From assembly GCA_018398765.1 (NCBI GenBank), contig JAHBMJ010002665.1, forward strand, positions 34,864 to 98,863: a stretch of 64,000 nucleotides of DNA, written 5' to 3'. This DNA is from Chromera velia. Its lineage: Eukaryota > Sar > Chromeraceae. Each line of letters starts with the position of its first letter. Positions within the stretch are counted from its first letter, which is position 1. The notes beneath the pieces are model-generated. The model made no database searches, was not told the origin of the DNA, and saw only the letters and a list, made by a program, of their open reading frames with translations. The position numbers and the translations under genes are program-made. This document shows, in pieces, positions 11,543 to 23,400 of the stretch.

Positions 11543-13268
11543 TCATGCCTCCATCCCCTCTCCCTTCTCCCTCTTGATTCTGTTGATGACTTCCTTCATG
11601 CTCTTTGAGGGTGCGAAGAGCTTCTCCAGCTCCTTTCCTTTCCCCTTCTGTAGATGGGCAATCCTCTTCTTGCGCATCTCCTGCAGTTTTAGTGCGATCT
11701 GCACGTTCCTCTTCAGGACCTCCCAGGAGGCCTCGACGACCTCTGCTCTCTTTGACTCGCACTCTTCTGTCACTGCGTTCTTTTCCTCCTGCTCTTTCTC
11801 CTCTTTGTCCAGCTGCTCTGCCCGTCTGTGTGCGTCTGCCCTGATCATCCCTTTCTTGAAGTTCTCGTGGATCTGCTTCATCAGGTCCTCCTCTGAGTGG
11901 TGGAAGCTGAACGGTCTCTGATCCCTCGGAAAAGAACCTGCAGAATTTAACGGAATCATGATGTGGCCGGCAAATTAAGGTCAGACAGGAAGAGACCATG
12001 CAAGTATGAGAACATACGTCATAAGAAAAGAAGAGAAGAAGAAGAAAAAGAAGAAACAAGTTGTGAGAGTATACGAAAAAGAATTCACTGAGAGTGAGTG
12101 GTCTGCCTCTTTCTCAGCCTGCATGAGCACTGGCATTGCATAGCCTCCTGGAGTGAAACGGCCGAAATATACGTAAAGAGAAACTCAGTCAACCATTTGA
12201 AGTCACAAAACCGTCGCAAGGGGATGCAAACTGACCAGCGTAGAAGATTTCCTCAAGCGAAATTGGCTCCACTGCTGGACGCGAGGGCATTCGGCTGAGC
12301 ATCGTCTTGATCTCTCTTTGTCTTTTCGTCTCACTTGTGTCTGTCCTCCTGCCGCTCTCTTTTCTTTGAAGCCATCGCTTGAGTCTCTGGGCTTGCGTGT
12401 CGTGTGAAAGATCAGAGAAGAGGGATGACCCAGGGGGCCAGCAAGTGGAAGTGAATCCTTCAATGAAGGTCTGATCGGAATCCGCTGGCACCTCTGGCTC
12501 CTCCGCAGTCTGTGGTTCTTTGTCTCTGTCTTCGGAGGAGTCGTCCGATAAGATCTGATCTTTGGTGTTGTCTGACAGAAGTGTTTTGGGTTCAAGCTTG
12601 GCTGACTGCACTTTCGGTTTGTGGTTTTGCAGAGAGGCAGGCGGGCACGCTGCAGTAGAGATGTACTCACGGAGGGCCTCCCCGTTGGATGATTGATTGA
12701 GGTTGATGATGGCATGGGGGGCAGGGGGGGGTCTCCAAGTGGGCAGTGCATGCAGGGTCTGGGATATGTCCGGCTGGGGGTGGGGGCGCCCTGCGGTGCT
12801 GCATCGAGCGGTCGGGCAGAACAGGCGGGTGACGTGCGTGAGGGATGCCTGGGTCCGTGCTGTGTGGGGAGTTGCGGTCGTGGGGGCGCGGAGGGAACAC
12901 CAGGTGGGGGGGTCTCGTAGAGAGTTGTTGAGATCTGAGTGGGGAGAGTGGGGGGTCATTGAGGGGCGCTGTGGAAGGGTGGACTGGGCCCTGAAGGCGG
13001 CGGGGGGGTGGGGGTTCTGGTGAGTAGAGACTCTGCTTTGAGCAGTCGTAGATCGAGGGGCGCCGTGAGAGTGAAGTGTTTGGGTGAATGTGGGGAGTGC
13101 TGGACGGACCTTCATGGCGGTCTGTGACCTCGGGCGCATGGGTACGGATGGCTGGGCTTGTACAGTTCTCATCTGTTGGACCGGGGTGGCGTTTGTGTGA
13201 CGAGTCTGTGTGCGTGGTATCTGGGACGCCGGTACCGCTCTGGGCCTCTGACTGAAAGTGGAATGCAT
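11543..13268 (-). CDS. Two-exon gene of unknown function, Pro/Ser-rich with charged C-terminus
   Basis: Exon 1 is 12236-13268 (ATG at 13266-13268) and exon 2 is 11543-11937. Exon 1 ends with one base of a codon before GTCAGT, and exon 2 begins after AATTCTGCAG. The split glycine codon restores frame, giving 475 residues. The first two thirds are proline-, threonine- and serine-rich and likely disordered. An acidic stretch with SDDSSEDRDKEP follows. The last 130 residues are strongly charged and helical, with EQLDKEEKEQEEKN and KLQEMRKKRIAHLQKGK typical of a coiled coil. I do not recognise a family. The splice model is well supported by phase; the function is unknown. Confidence 0.65.
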
Positions 13269-14483
13269 GGCTGCTCTTTCGGAAGAACGAATCCGAAGTT
13301 GCTGTCCTTCAACTTAATGCTCTTCTGACAGCCCAATATATGCCAAAAAGGCCTCCACGTGTCGACACAAGTCCTGTGTTTGCCCTCCTGCGATCTGCAG
13401 TCTTCTGTTTGAGAGTGAGGAGGAACAAGGATGGGTCGCCTTTTCTGTTGACTTTTCCTCACAGAGACTTCTTGAAGCTGAAGGGTCTTCAATGTCGATC
13501 GATCCAGTTGAGCTCTACAGCAGCACAGCGCACTGTTCCCTTGACTGCGTCTATTTGGCGAACAGACCGCTTCGACTCGATCTGCTCCGGCTCTGTACAC
13601 CTATGTATACAGCTGTACGTGGCGAATTGGCGTACGTGTTGCATGATCACTTGCAGCATCATGCAGCTCAGTGCGTATCGGTTAACTTCTTTTGTGCAAC
13701 ATGTATCGGTTCCTTTTCTTCCATTTTCGCGCGAGTGCGCGCGTGTATTTCGATGCAGGTATGCGAAAAAAAGTTTTTGGAAACGGCGCATGCACGCGAA
13801 CATATATGCGAACCGATACAGCCAGCAGCTCCCACTACCAAGCAGTCTCGAGGACAACCTGAAGCTAGACCTGAAGAGATAGCAGCCTTACAGATGTACG
13901 CAGGTCATACTTGAAGTGGGTTTTTGAAGGCTTCTGTCTCAGAGTTTGACTTCCAGTTCTCCAAAGGGTTCCAGAGTCAAGCTGCGTCTGTGTGGAAATT
14001 GCTGTCTCCTCGCTTCTGGATTTTCGGCAGTGGTCGAGGCTGAAGGGGAGAGCACTTGAGGAGATTTCCTTCGCCTCAGGCTGCGCTCCTGTCTCTGGTT
14101 TTGTGGTTCATCTGAGTGCCTGCTACTGTCACTTGCTTTGCTCTGGCATCTTCTGCTCCGGCTGCGTTCGTTGCCTGGGTCCAGGGCTTGTCTTTGCTTC
14201 TTGGCGAGACGTACAGTCTTTGCGACGAGAAGGAAAGAAAAGGAAGAGACCTTGCCCGACTGGGAGCCCCTTATATAGAGTTGATTAAGCAAAAGAGGCT
14301 TTTTCCTCTTATCTTGGAATTCTACCAAGACCATTTTTGACCGAGACAGGACCCCTGCCATCATCACTTGGGCCCGTTGACTTGTTTCGTCTAGCTGTCT
14401 CTCGCTCACAGAGTGAAAGGGCAGTCATTTCATTCTCTTGCGGATCTTCGAGAAAAGACAAAAGACGGGGTGGCTGAAGAGAA
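13269..14483. other. Divergent intergenic region with weak open frames
   Basis: It lies between the start of the minus-strand gene at 13268 and the plus-strand gene that probably starts at 14484, so it should hold both promoters. An Arg/Ser-rich minus-strand frame at 13939-14409 (SRSRRCQSKASDSSRHSDEP) has no ATG at its 5' end and no clear splice sites, so I do not call it. Confidence 0.4.
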
Positions 14484-17400
14484 ATGAAGGGAAAAAAGAG
14501 GGAATGCAAAAGAATCTGGCGACACCTGTATGGGAGATCCCAGGTCAGTCAACACACGCCTAGTGAGAGCTCCTCCCTGTTCTTCCGTTCGAATGTGTGC
14601 GCTCTGCTGTCTCTTTTTGGTCGACACGCACTCTTCCTCTGCGGAGCTCCAGAATCGGTGCGTGGACAGGGTGACGACTTCCATCCTGTCAGAGGAGATT
14701 TGCGCTTTCAGAATTAATTCTTCTATTTGACATTGACTGTGTGCTGCTCTCCCTCCCCCCCCCCCCCNNNNNNNNNNNNNNNNNNNNNNNNNNNNNNNNN
14801 NNNNNNNNNNNNNNNNNNNCCCTCTCTCTGTCTCTGCAGGAAAAAGAACCCCACGTCCAGAGGCTGTTCGAGCTCCTCTTCACCGAAGACGACGAGTGGA
14901 CGTTCGACATCCCAGACGAACGCTTTAGACGGGAACGACTCGAACCCCACTTCCCCACGGTATGTGCGGATGTTTCTTTCTTCTCTCATTGGACGTGCCC
15001 TTACAGACGATTGTTCCATTTGGAATCCCCCCTTTTGTAGGTATTCCAAGTACAAGTTGTTCTGTTCTGTCTCTTTGGCGGCATGATGCATGGACTGATC
15101 CCTGTCAAGCGTTCGTGTATTGCCCCTGGTTTTGTCCCTCTCCTCTTCCGCTGGAGAAATTCTTCTTCTTTCTCTTTCGTCTCTAAAGCCAGAAACAAGT
15201 CTCTCCCCCCGCTTGCACCTTTCAGTTGCGTATGCAACACTGCATGCAGGCGCGACTGAGGCCGAGACCCAGGAGATGCATCTTTGACGCCCTCGAAGCC
15301 TATCGAAGATTTGAGGTCGGTCGGTCGGTCGGTTGGTTACCCGCGTTTCTTTCTGCATGCAGTCATACCAGACCCAGCACTACACTAAAGAGAACGTTTA
15401 ATTTCCCCAATGCTTGTTGCACTCGGTCTCCTGGCAGCTCGCTCTTCCCTCCATTCTCTCCTTCCCAGCTACCGCCAGTATGTATCCTGTGCCAAGTTCA
15501 TCACAAAAACAGTCGCTGTACTTGTGCCTTTTTTTTCTTTGTGTCGTTTATTCCTTTCGTCCTTCGTTTCCTTTGGTTTTCCCCTCCCTCTTCCCGTCCT
15601 ACCTTCCCTTCTGTCTGCTTGCCTCTGTACGTGCAGTTGTTTGAATAGTGCGTGTACATGGGGCTTCAGAGCTGTCTGCCCTTTTGTTCTCTCTCAACTT
15701 GCTTGACTCGTCTTTTCTGGCTTGCTTGAACTGCAGGACATCACGTCTGTCGAGCAGCGTAAGGTCGAGGAGGAGCGCTTCTGGGACCTCCTCGACGACG
15801 CCGCTTCGGACATGCCGATGCAGACTGCCATGAGAAGTCCGGTACCCCGGCAGGCTGCTGAGGAGACCAGAAGGGAGCGAGAGAGGCGGGAGGGGGGTGG
15901 GCGTTATGATGCTGGTAGAGGCAGCAGGGATGATGAGAGAGAGAGAAACCGATGGGATCTAGGGACGGGGGGGAGGATTAGAGAAGAAAAAACTCCCTGG
16001 GACAGGTCTGAGCCCTCCTCTCCTAGACCCACCCGGGAGACGAGACGCTCCCCCGAAATCACCCAGCAGCAGCACGTTGCCAGAGAGAGAGAGAGATACC
16101 ACCCCTCTCCGAGAGATGGCCCCAGAAGGTCCCCCTATCACGACAGCAACGAAAGGGTTACCCAGGGGGGGAGGGAGAAGGAGAGGGAATGGCAAGTGCG
16201 GAGAGAAAAGAGCAGAGACACAAAACGCCCTTTAGCAAATCCGTACGACTTCAGTTCGCCGGGGGAAAGCGAGAAGGAGAGGGAGCGGGGAGTGCGGAGA
16301 GAAAAGAGTAGAGACACAAAAAGCTCTTACGTAGATCCGTATGACGTGCAGCCGGGGGAAAGCGAATACGAGAGGGAATGGGAAGTGCGGAGAGAAAAGA
16401 GCAGAGACCCAAAAAGCTCTTACGTAGACCCGTACGACTTGCAGCCGCGCGGAAGAGGCACGGGAGGGGAGGGAAGGCGAGAGAGAGATGCCGCCGGAAG
16501 GAGAGAAGGTCAATGGGGGGGGGATACTGGAAGAGGCACCGGATATACCCCCGCTGAGAGGCCCCGAGGCAGCCGAGAGGGCAAGGGATGGGGCGGCGGA
16601 GACGCTGCCGCTGAGAGCCCCCGAGGCAGCCGAGAGGGCAAGGGATGGGGCGGCGGAGACGCTGCCGCTGAGAGGCCGCGAGGCAGCGGAGAGGGCAAGG
16701 GATGGGGCGGCGGAGACGGTGCCGCTGAGAGGTTGCGAGGCAGCAGAGAGGGCAAGGGATGGGGCGGCGGAGACGCTGTCGCTGAGAGGCCCCGAGGCAG
16801 CCGAGAGGGCAAGGGATGGGGGGGCGGAGACGGTGCCGCTGAGAGGCCGCGAGGCAGCAGAGAGGGCAGTGGATGGGGTGGCGGAGACGCTGTCGCTGAG
16901 AGGCCCCGAGGCAGCCGACAGGGCAAGGGATGGGGCGGCGGAGACGCTGTCGCTGAGAGGCCCCGAGGCAGCAGAGAGGGCAAGGGATGGGGCGGCGGAG
17001 ACGGTGCCGCTGAGAGGCCGCGAGGCAGCAGAGAGGGCAGTGGATGGGGCGGCGGAGACGCTGTCGCTGAGAGGCCCCGAGGCAGCCGAGAGGGCAAGGG
17101 ATGGGGCGGCGGAGACGCTGCCGCTGAGAGGCCCCGAGGCAGCCGAGAGGGCAAGGGATGGGGCGGCGGAGACGGTGCCGCTGAGAGGCCCCGAGGAAGC
17201 CGACAGGGCAAGGGATGGGGCGGCGGAGACGGTGCCGCTGAGAGGCCCCGAGGCAGCCGAGAGGGCAAGGGATGGGGCGGCGGAGACGGTGCCGCTGAGA
17301 GCCCCCGAGGCAGCAGAGAGGGCAGTGGATGGGGCGGCGGAGACGGTGCGGCTGAGAGGCCCCGAGGCAGCAGAGAGGGCAAGGGATGGGGCGGCGGAGA

Positions 17401-20400
17401 CGCTGCCGCTGAGAGGCCCCGAGGCAGCCGAGAGGGCAAGGGATGGGGCGGTAGAGACGCTGCCGCTGAGAGGCCCCGAGGCAGCCGAGAGGGCAAGGGA
17501 TGGGGCGGCGGAGACGGTGCCGCTGAGAGGCCGCGAGGCGGCAGAGAAGGCAGGGCATGGGGCAGCAGAGACCCCCCGGTTGAAAGAGATGTTCCCAGAG
17601 GCAGCAGAGACCCTCCAGCAGCTGACGCACGCAGAAGTCCCAATATGGACGGGGGCCGACGGACAGCAGCAGCAGCAGCAGGAGCGGGAGGAAAATTTGA
17701 CGATGACGGGTGGGGAGCGGCAAGAGGTGGAAGGAGAGTTGCGCGCGATTCCTCTCCCCATGAAGAAGAGGCGGATGGATACAGAGGGTGGGGCACAGGA
17801 AGGGAGAGAGAGGTGAAGAGAGAAAAGAATCAGCACACCTGGCAACAGAGAGAGGCTGACAGACGCAGATCTGATAGTCACAATGATGGTAGACAGGCAG
17901 ACACGCGAAGGCGAAGAGGCACGGAAGACGAAGGGGGAGATAGAGACCGTTGGCAGACTGGAGAGGTGAATAGAGGGAGACAGAGAGATGTCTACCAGAA
18001 TCGAGCAGCTCAAAGCCCAGGATTTGATGGTAGGCAGGTGGACAGACGGGGGGGCAGAGGCGCGTCAGAGTCCTCTTCGGATGCCGGTGAAGCCAAACGA
18101 TTGAATGGAGAGTATGCCATGGGAGGAAAGAGGTGTGTCTACGGACAAGGAAGAAGAGAGGCGGAAAGGAAGAGGCAGGGTGAAAGCGCAAAACAGAGAG
18201 ACGTTTACGATTTGACCCCCGAAGAGGAGGAAGAGGAAGCTGCTGGATACAGATATAGCAGATACAGAGGGGAGAACGCAGTTGCCCAAAGAGAAGTCAA
18301 CAGAAGCAGAGAGACAGAGACATACAACGAGAGGGAGAAAGCGGGCAGGCAGAGAGAGACACACAGAGACCGAGACAGAGACAGACCTTCGTCTAGTCCT
18401 CCCAACCCTTATGACTATTCAGACAGAGACAGACCTTCGTCTACTCCTCCCAACCCTTATGACTATCCAAGCAGCTCTGAAGCCAACGAAAAAGGTAGAC
18501 GCAGAGAGATGGAAAAAGAGTCGTCCCCCGTCTCTGGAAGTGCCCCGAATCGGGGGATGGGTTTGGGTTTCGACAGGGGGGCATGGGGGGACAGAGAAGG
18601 TGAAGTAGACGCAGATTCGTCCGTCTCCATGAAGTGTAGAGGCTCAGGGGTTGTCGCCTCCAGGCTGCCAGCTAGAGAGAGAGAGCTGGATAGGCGCAGA
18701 GAAGAGGAAAGTGAATCGTCCGTCTCCATGAGGTGCAGAGGTTCGGGGGTTGTCGCCTCCAGGGCACCAGTCCAAGAGAGAGAGAGAGCGCCGGAGAGAG
18801 ATTCGCCGCCAGACTATGGTGGTGGTTCCGGGTTCGAGGGATTGGCCCAGTGCAGGCCAGCGAATAGAGAGAGAGAGAGACGCAGAGGGGACGAGAGAGC
18901 AGTGATGCGCGGAGGGTCCCCCCCGGTTGTCGGATCCAGATCACCACCGCCTAGGCAGAGGGAGAGGGAAAGGGAGGTGTACAGACGCAGAGAGACGGAC
19001 AGAGACTCGATGGGGCATCATAGGCGGCGAGAGAGGCAGGAGACACAGCATCAGGCATATGATGATGAAGATGAAGGCCTGTCCCCTAGCCTCGATGAGG
19101 AGGAATGGGGGGGATGGGGGGGCGGATACTCGCCCAGAGAGATGACTGTCAGTGAGGCTGAGCGTGAAGAATGGGAAAGGGAGGTGAGAGGAAATCACAG
19201 CAGGGGGCCGCCGATCGAGATATACGATTTAAGGCAAGGGGGGACATTAGGAAGAGGACAGGAAGAGGGGGACGTAGATTGGGATGATGAAACAGGCACA
19301 AGGGGTTGGGGTTCCATTCCGGATGTCTGGAATCGCCTTCGTAATGTTAACACTAACACCCCTTTTCAGATCTTTATTTCCCATATTCACCCGATTCCTG
19401 CTGGTGCAAGGGATGCCCCCCCACCGCCCGAACCCAGAGAACCCGAACCCGCACCCTCCCCACAGCCCTCACGCTCCCAGTCGCCCACTCGTCCTCCGCC
19501 TCGTTCTCCTCCTTCTCCGAATGCACAGAGAGAGAGTGAGGATGATGATGAGGAAGAGAATTCGGAAGAGAGTGTTTCATCATCATCATCATCATCCGAA
19601 AGCTCTGTTCATTACCGCAGTAGGGGACCGAGACAGATCGTGAATATGGGGGGTGGGCGTCATGTAGAGGCAGAGGAGGAGGAAGAGAGCGAGTACTCTA
19701 CTGAATACGGTTCCCGTAGCCGCTCGTCAAAGCACACGTCTTCTTTTTGTGCCTCTTCCTCTTCTCCCAATGATCATCAAGAAGAAGAGGAAGAATGGGG
19801 TCCTCGTCGGCAGCAGCAGCAGCCCAAGAACCCCCACCGTCTCCTCGGACCGCCGCGTCGTTACATTTCCGAAGAGACGGACTCGTTGGATTCTCGGAGC
19901 AAGGCCAATGTGACCCCTTATGTGTCCGCTGCTGCCACTCCGTGTGACAGTCGACAAGACAGTCCTGAGGGTTCACAAAGGAGCAGGAGGGAGGGACGAG
20001 AAGCGAGGGCCCCTGATTATGGCTCTCCGAGTCTCGATGATCTGGTTTCCGCCTCCATGAAAGCGCCAGGGGGGGGGGGCGTTGCAGCTGGTTATGGCTC
20101 TAAAGGCCGTGATGACTCTCCGTGCGACTCCATGCAATCGAAGGGGCGGGGGGCTGCATCTGGTCATGGGTCTGATATTCCCGAATCAGGTATAGGCGCT
20201 GATCAGGGTTCTGAATTATCCTCTTCAAGAGACTACGGGGGGCTGCAGATTGCGGAGGAATTCGACCTCGAAGTTCCATCCGAACACCCCCGACCTTTGG
20301 AGAGTAAACAGAGGTGGTATGGTCTCTCTCGACCCTCGCCGGTGCAACAGGCGGGCAGTCGGGGGGGGCAGCCGGGGGGCCGTGACAGGCTCGACGCTCC

Positions 20401-23400
20401 TCCCCCCGAATCAGAGGAAGGGAGGAGGCTACTAGGCTGGGGAGGGGGTACATTTCGTCACAGCGGCCCTGGCAGTCAGGATGACTCTCCCGCCGCTTCA
20501 AAGCAAAGGGGGGGGCAAGAGAGTGCGTCTGATAGCAGCTCTGAGAGTGAGGATGACTCTCTCGCCGCTTCAAAGCAAGGGGGGGGGCAATGGTTGAAGG
20601 AAAGGAGGAGGAAACGGCTTGAGGCTGACAGCAGCTCTGAGAGTGAGGATGACTCCCCCCCCGCCTCAATGAATGTGGGGGGGCGTGGAGGTACCGCTCA
20701 CCGCGCCTCTGACACGCAAAATGACTCCCCCCCCCCTTCCATGAATTCAGGTGAGCGTGGGGGCACCGCTGACCTCCCTTCTGACAGTCAGGGTGACACA
20801 CCATCGACCTTACTGCAGCAAGAGTTGAGGGATGGGGGGAGCCGTCAGCCCGGCAGTGACTGGTCCGTCCCTCCCGTGTCAAGGGAAGCGGCGCGGGAAA
20901 GGGAGGCGGCTTATTGGGGGTCTGCCGGTCGGGATGGCCTCTGGCGATCCGATTCTGTGCAAGAGGGGAAGGGGGGGCGTGCCGCCACGCCCGGCCGTGA
21001 CAGGCTTGACTCTCCCCCCGCCTCAGAACAAGGGAAAGGGCAAGAGAGTGCGTCTGATAGCAGCTCTGAGAGTGAGGATGACTCCCCCCCCGCCTCAATG
21101 AATGTGGGGGGGCGTGGAGGTACCGCTGAGTGCCCCTCTGGCAGTCAGGATGAGTCTGCATCCGCCTCAAAGCAAGAGGAGGGGGCTGGGGGGTGCCCTG
21201 AGCCCGGCCGTGACAGTGACAGACTCGACCCAAAGGTGTCTTCAAGGGCAGCGTTGGGGGAAAGGGGTGGCGCTGATAGGGGGTCTGCCGATCAGGGTGA
21301 CTCTCCGTCCGCTTCAGAGCGAGAGCGGGAGGAGGGGGGTGCCGGTGCGCCCGGCAGTGGCTTGGTTGCTTCTCCCCATGCGTCAGAGCGAGGCAGGAGG
21401 CAAAAGGGTGCCTCTGATAGCTCTGAAAGTAAGAATGACTCCGTTGTCGCTTCAGATCAAGGGTGGAGCGAAGCGGGCGCCTCTCATGGCGGCTCTGAGA
21501 GGGGAGACGTCTCCCTTCCCCCCACCCCTTTGCCTCGCTATGTCCGTGAGAGTGGTGATGAGTCTCCGTCCTCCAGTAGCTCGAGCAGCGATGCTGAGTC
21601 CGAGAACAGCAGTGAGAAGGACTCTGGGGGTGAGAAGGGAGAAGAGTTGTCCTCTAGGCCAAGGAGGAGTGAGGAGAGGTCAGAGTCGGAGAGCGGAAGC
21701 GACTCTGAGAGTTCTTCTTTTTCTCCTCCTCCTTGTTCTTTTTTTGGCTCTCCCCTTACTTCATCCAGAAGTGCGGATGCAGAAACCCGCAGTGATTTGG
21801 GGTCCCAGGTTGTTGGGGTTGGACACCGGGCTCGGGCTCTCTCTAGTTCTTTAGTCAAGAAGGAAGGGGCGGGGGGGGGATTGGGTGGCAGTGATGGTGC
21901 TGCTGGGGGGGAGGGTGAGTCTCCTTGTAGTCCGATGAACAACAGCACAGAAGAGAACGAGAGCGGGCACAGTTCCGAGAGTGCAGAGGATAGTCCGTCT
22001 GGTTCAAATGATGGGGGGCTGGCAGAGAGCGATACCAATGGGGGGGAGGGCAACGAAGAAGAGGAAGGACAGACGGAGGAGGGGGCGGGGGATGAAGAGG
22101 AGGAAGAAAATGCTGTGTCGAGCTCCACTGGGGGCAGCTCCTCAGCACATGAGTTCCTTTCCGATATCGTCTATTTGGAGTCCTCAGATGAATTGCGGCA
22201 GAGAGCGATCACTCTGATCTCTGAAGATCAGATTCACCTCCCTTCTGGGATGCGTTTCTGGGGGGTGATTGCGTTGTCTGGTGCTACTTATGAGAGCCTA
22301 TGGGTTCGCTCTGTTGCGGATGCAGCGACAGCGTGGAGAATCCATGCATTCACAGAGAGAGTGATCTCGAAAGGAGCACCGTGGGTGGTCATTGCTGCCC
22401 GACGGCAGCCGAGAAGCGTTGGGGGGGGAAGTTGGAAGCGTGATTGGTTGATTGGTGTGCAGACCCAGGATCAGGGCAATCAGCACGCTGCTCTTGATCA
22501 TCGCGTTGCGCACGACTCGAGGGGTGCTGCTGCTCATCTCGCGATGCGCATCGCAGAGAAACTCCTCGAGGTGCCAGACGATGACTCTGTGGCCGCTTTC
22601 ATCCCCCCCGCCTCTGAGGGTGTTCCCCCCGTGGCCGATGTTCCGCCGCCCACAGAGATCTTTGAGCTAGAAAACGAAGAGGGAGGAGAAGGGGGGGAGC
22701 AGGAGAGCGAGACGGCAGAGGAGGAGGAGGGGGAGGAGGGGGAGGGAGAGGAAGAGGCCCAGAGTGCCACTCCTTGCACTGTCGTGATGCTGGTAGAGCA
22801 GGCATGGGAGGGAAGCAACAGTCCCCCCTCTCTTCCTCTCAGCCCTCCTGAAGGGACGGGAGAGAGTGAGGGGGGCGGAAAGGGGGTGGTCGCATCTGCA
22901 GCTGCAGCTGCAGCAGCGTCGGTGTCCGCAACCGGCCTCTGGTGCCCAGGGCAGAGTACCAACGTCCTCTATTCCCCCTCCCTTCTGGGCTCCCCCGCTA
23001 TGAGTGACAACAATGCACTCCGTGACCTTGCGACGGAGACGAGCATTCCCACCCTGTCTGCTGAGGACATGGATATGGCTGCACTGCACATCGACATTGA
23101 AGAAGAGTTCTCCCCAAAGAGCGAGGAGGTTCTGTTCATTTGTGGCAATGCCATCACAGCGAAGGCAGTCACAGAGGCTGGGTTTCCTCCCATCGGTTGG
23201 AGATTTGGCAGTCAACGTATTCGGACAGTAAGGGCATTCCTCCGGTTGCAGATGGCGTTGCAGAGGGCGAACGCTGACGTTCTTGGCATCCGTCTGCTGG
23301 GGGCCGACAGAGGGGGGGACAACGCGCGCACCGAGGTGACTCTGTATGTGGTCTTCCCCGACACGGGCACAGACAAGAAATTCACGGGAGAGGTGGACCT

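Noticed and set aside
16547-17572. CRISPR-like periodic repeat
   Set aside because: Units are contiguous, have no unique spacers and keep a coding frame.
16232-18191. Minus-strand open frames of 428-646 codons across the 57-bp repeat
   Set aside because: They mirror the GC-rich repeat on the coding strand, carry no independent domains and share the repeat period.
22534-22962. Minus-strand Ser/Pro frame opposite the giant gene
   Set aside because: Antisense shadow of Glu-rich coding sequence.
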